A stretch of 64,000 bases of DNA. Origin: Anisakis pegreffii. Lineage: Eukaryota; Nematoda; Chromadorea; Rhabditida; Anisakidae. Both the position numbers and the translations under genes were made by a program. The notes under the pieces are model-generated. The model was not told the origin of the DNA and made no database searches. It worked only from the letters and a program-made list of their open reading frames with translations. The stretch is taken from positions 1 to 64,000 of the forward strand of contig JAPYMA010002485.1 in the NCBI GenBank assembly GCA_035041965.1, read 5' to 3'. Position 1 is the stretch's first letter, and each line of letters starts with the position of its first letter. Shown here one piece after another: positions 63,898 through 64,000 of the stretch.

Positions 63898-64000
63898 CTG
63901 CAAAACAAATTTATCGCTTAAAAATGGAAATTATGAATGCCTTCCTTAATTAAGTTCATATTAGCTCCTATAAATTATATCATTCATTCTCAACGAAGCA

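Noticed and set aside
1..64000. tRNA, rRNA or CRISPR elements
   Set aside because: I looked for T-loop words and regular direct-repeat arrays on both strands and found none that fold or space correctly; a covariance search could still find a tRNA.

Overview
The window reads as animal nuclear DNA, most likely from a nematode. It is AT-rich, genes are split by introns of about 0.1 to 4 kb, acceptors are mostly a short TTTCAG without a long pyrimidine tract, and the readable proteins are metazoan (Shaw-type potassium channel, FAM98, PPIL3, TMEM65, MALSU1, PAN/Apple-domain secreted protein). Nothing seen points to a bacterial or viral origin. The species cannot be fixed from the sequence. All gene models below were assembled by hand from splice sites, reading phase and family resemblance. 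Phases agree at every joined junction unless stated.

Layout. 1-3992: gene-free, holding a degenerate higher-order tandem repeat (about 1-470 and 2790-3580) and a foldback element (1085-1640). 3993-10328 (+): a secreted PAN/Apple-domain protein whose second intron carries a hAT-like non-autonomous transposon. 10329-13704: mostly non-coding, with one candidate PAN-like exon on the minus strand. 13705-18797 (+): a complete four-exon gene for a 157-residue four-helix membrane protein. 20480-25800 (-): a Shaw/Kv3-type voltage-gated K+ channel with T1, S1-S6 and pore recovered in eight exons, plus two tentative tail exons. 25801-51735: about 26 kb with no gene I can prove. It has two more hAT-like copies, a microsatellite, a GC-rich hairpin next to an Sm-like motif (possible small RNA), a perfect 16-bp hairpin and one candidate small Cys-rich secreted peptide. 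51736-64000 (-): four genes in a row on the same strand, in transcription order FAM98, TMEM65, PPIL3, MALSU1.

How the parts fit. The right-hand cluster is housekeeping: FAM98 (RNA-associated, tRNA-ligase complex family), PPIL3 (cyclophilin of the spliceosome type), and two mitochondrial proteins, TMEM65 (inner membrane) and MALSU1 (large mitoribosomal subunit assembly). PPIL3 and MALSU1 are so close that the best MALSU1 start lies inside the PPIL3 coding region in another frame. The left half carries tissue-type genes (secreted protein, membrane protein, neuronal/muscle ion channel) separated by repeat-rich DNA.
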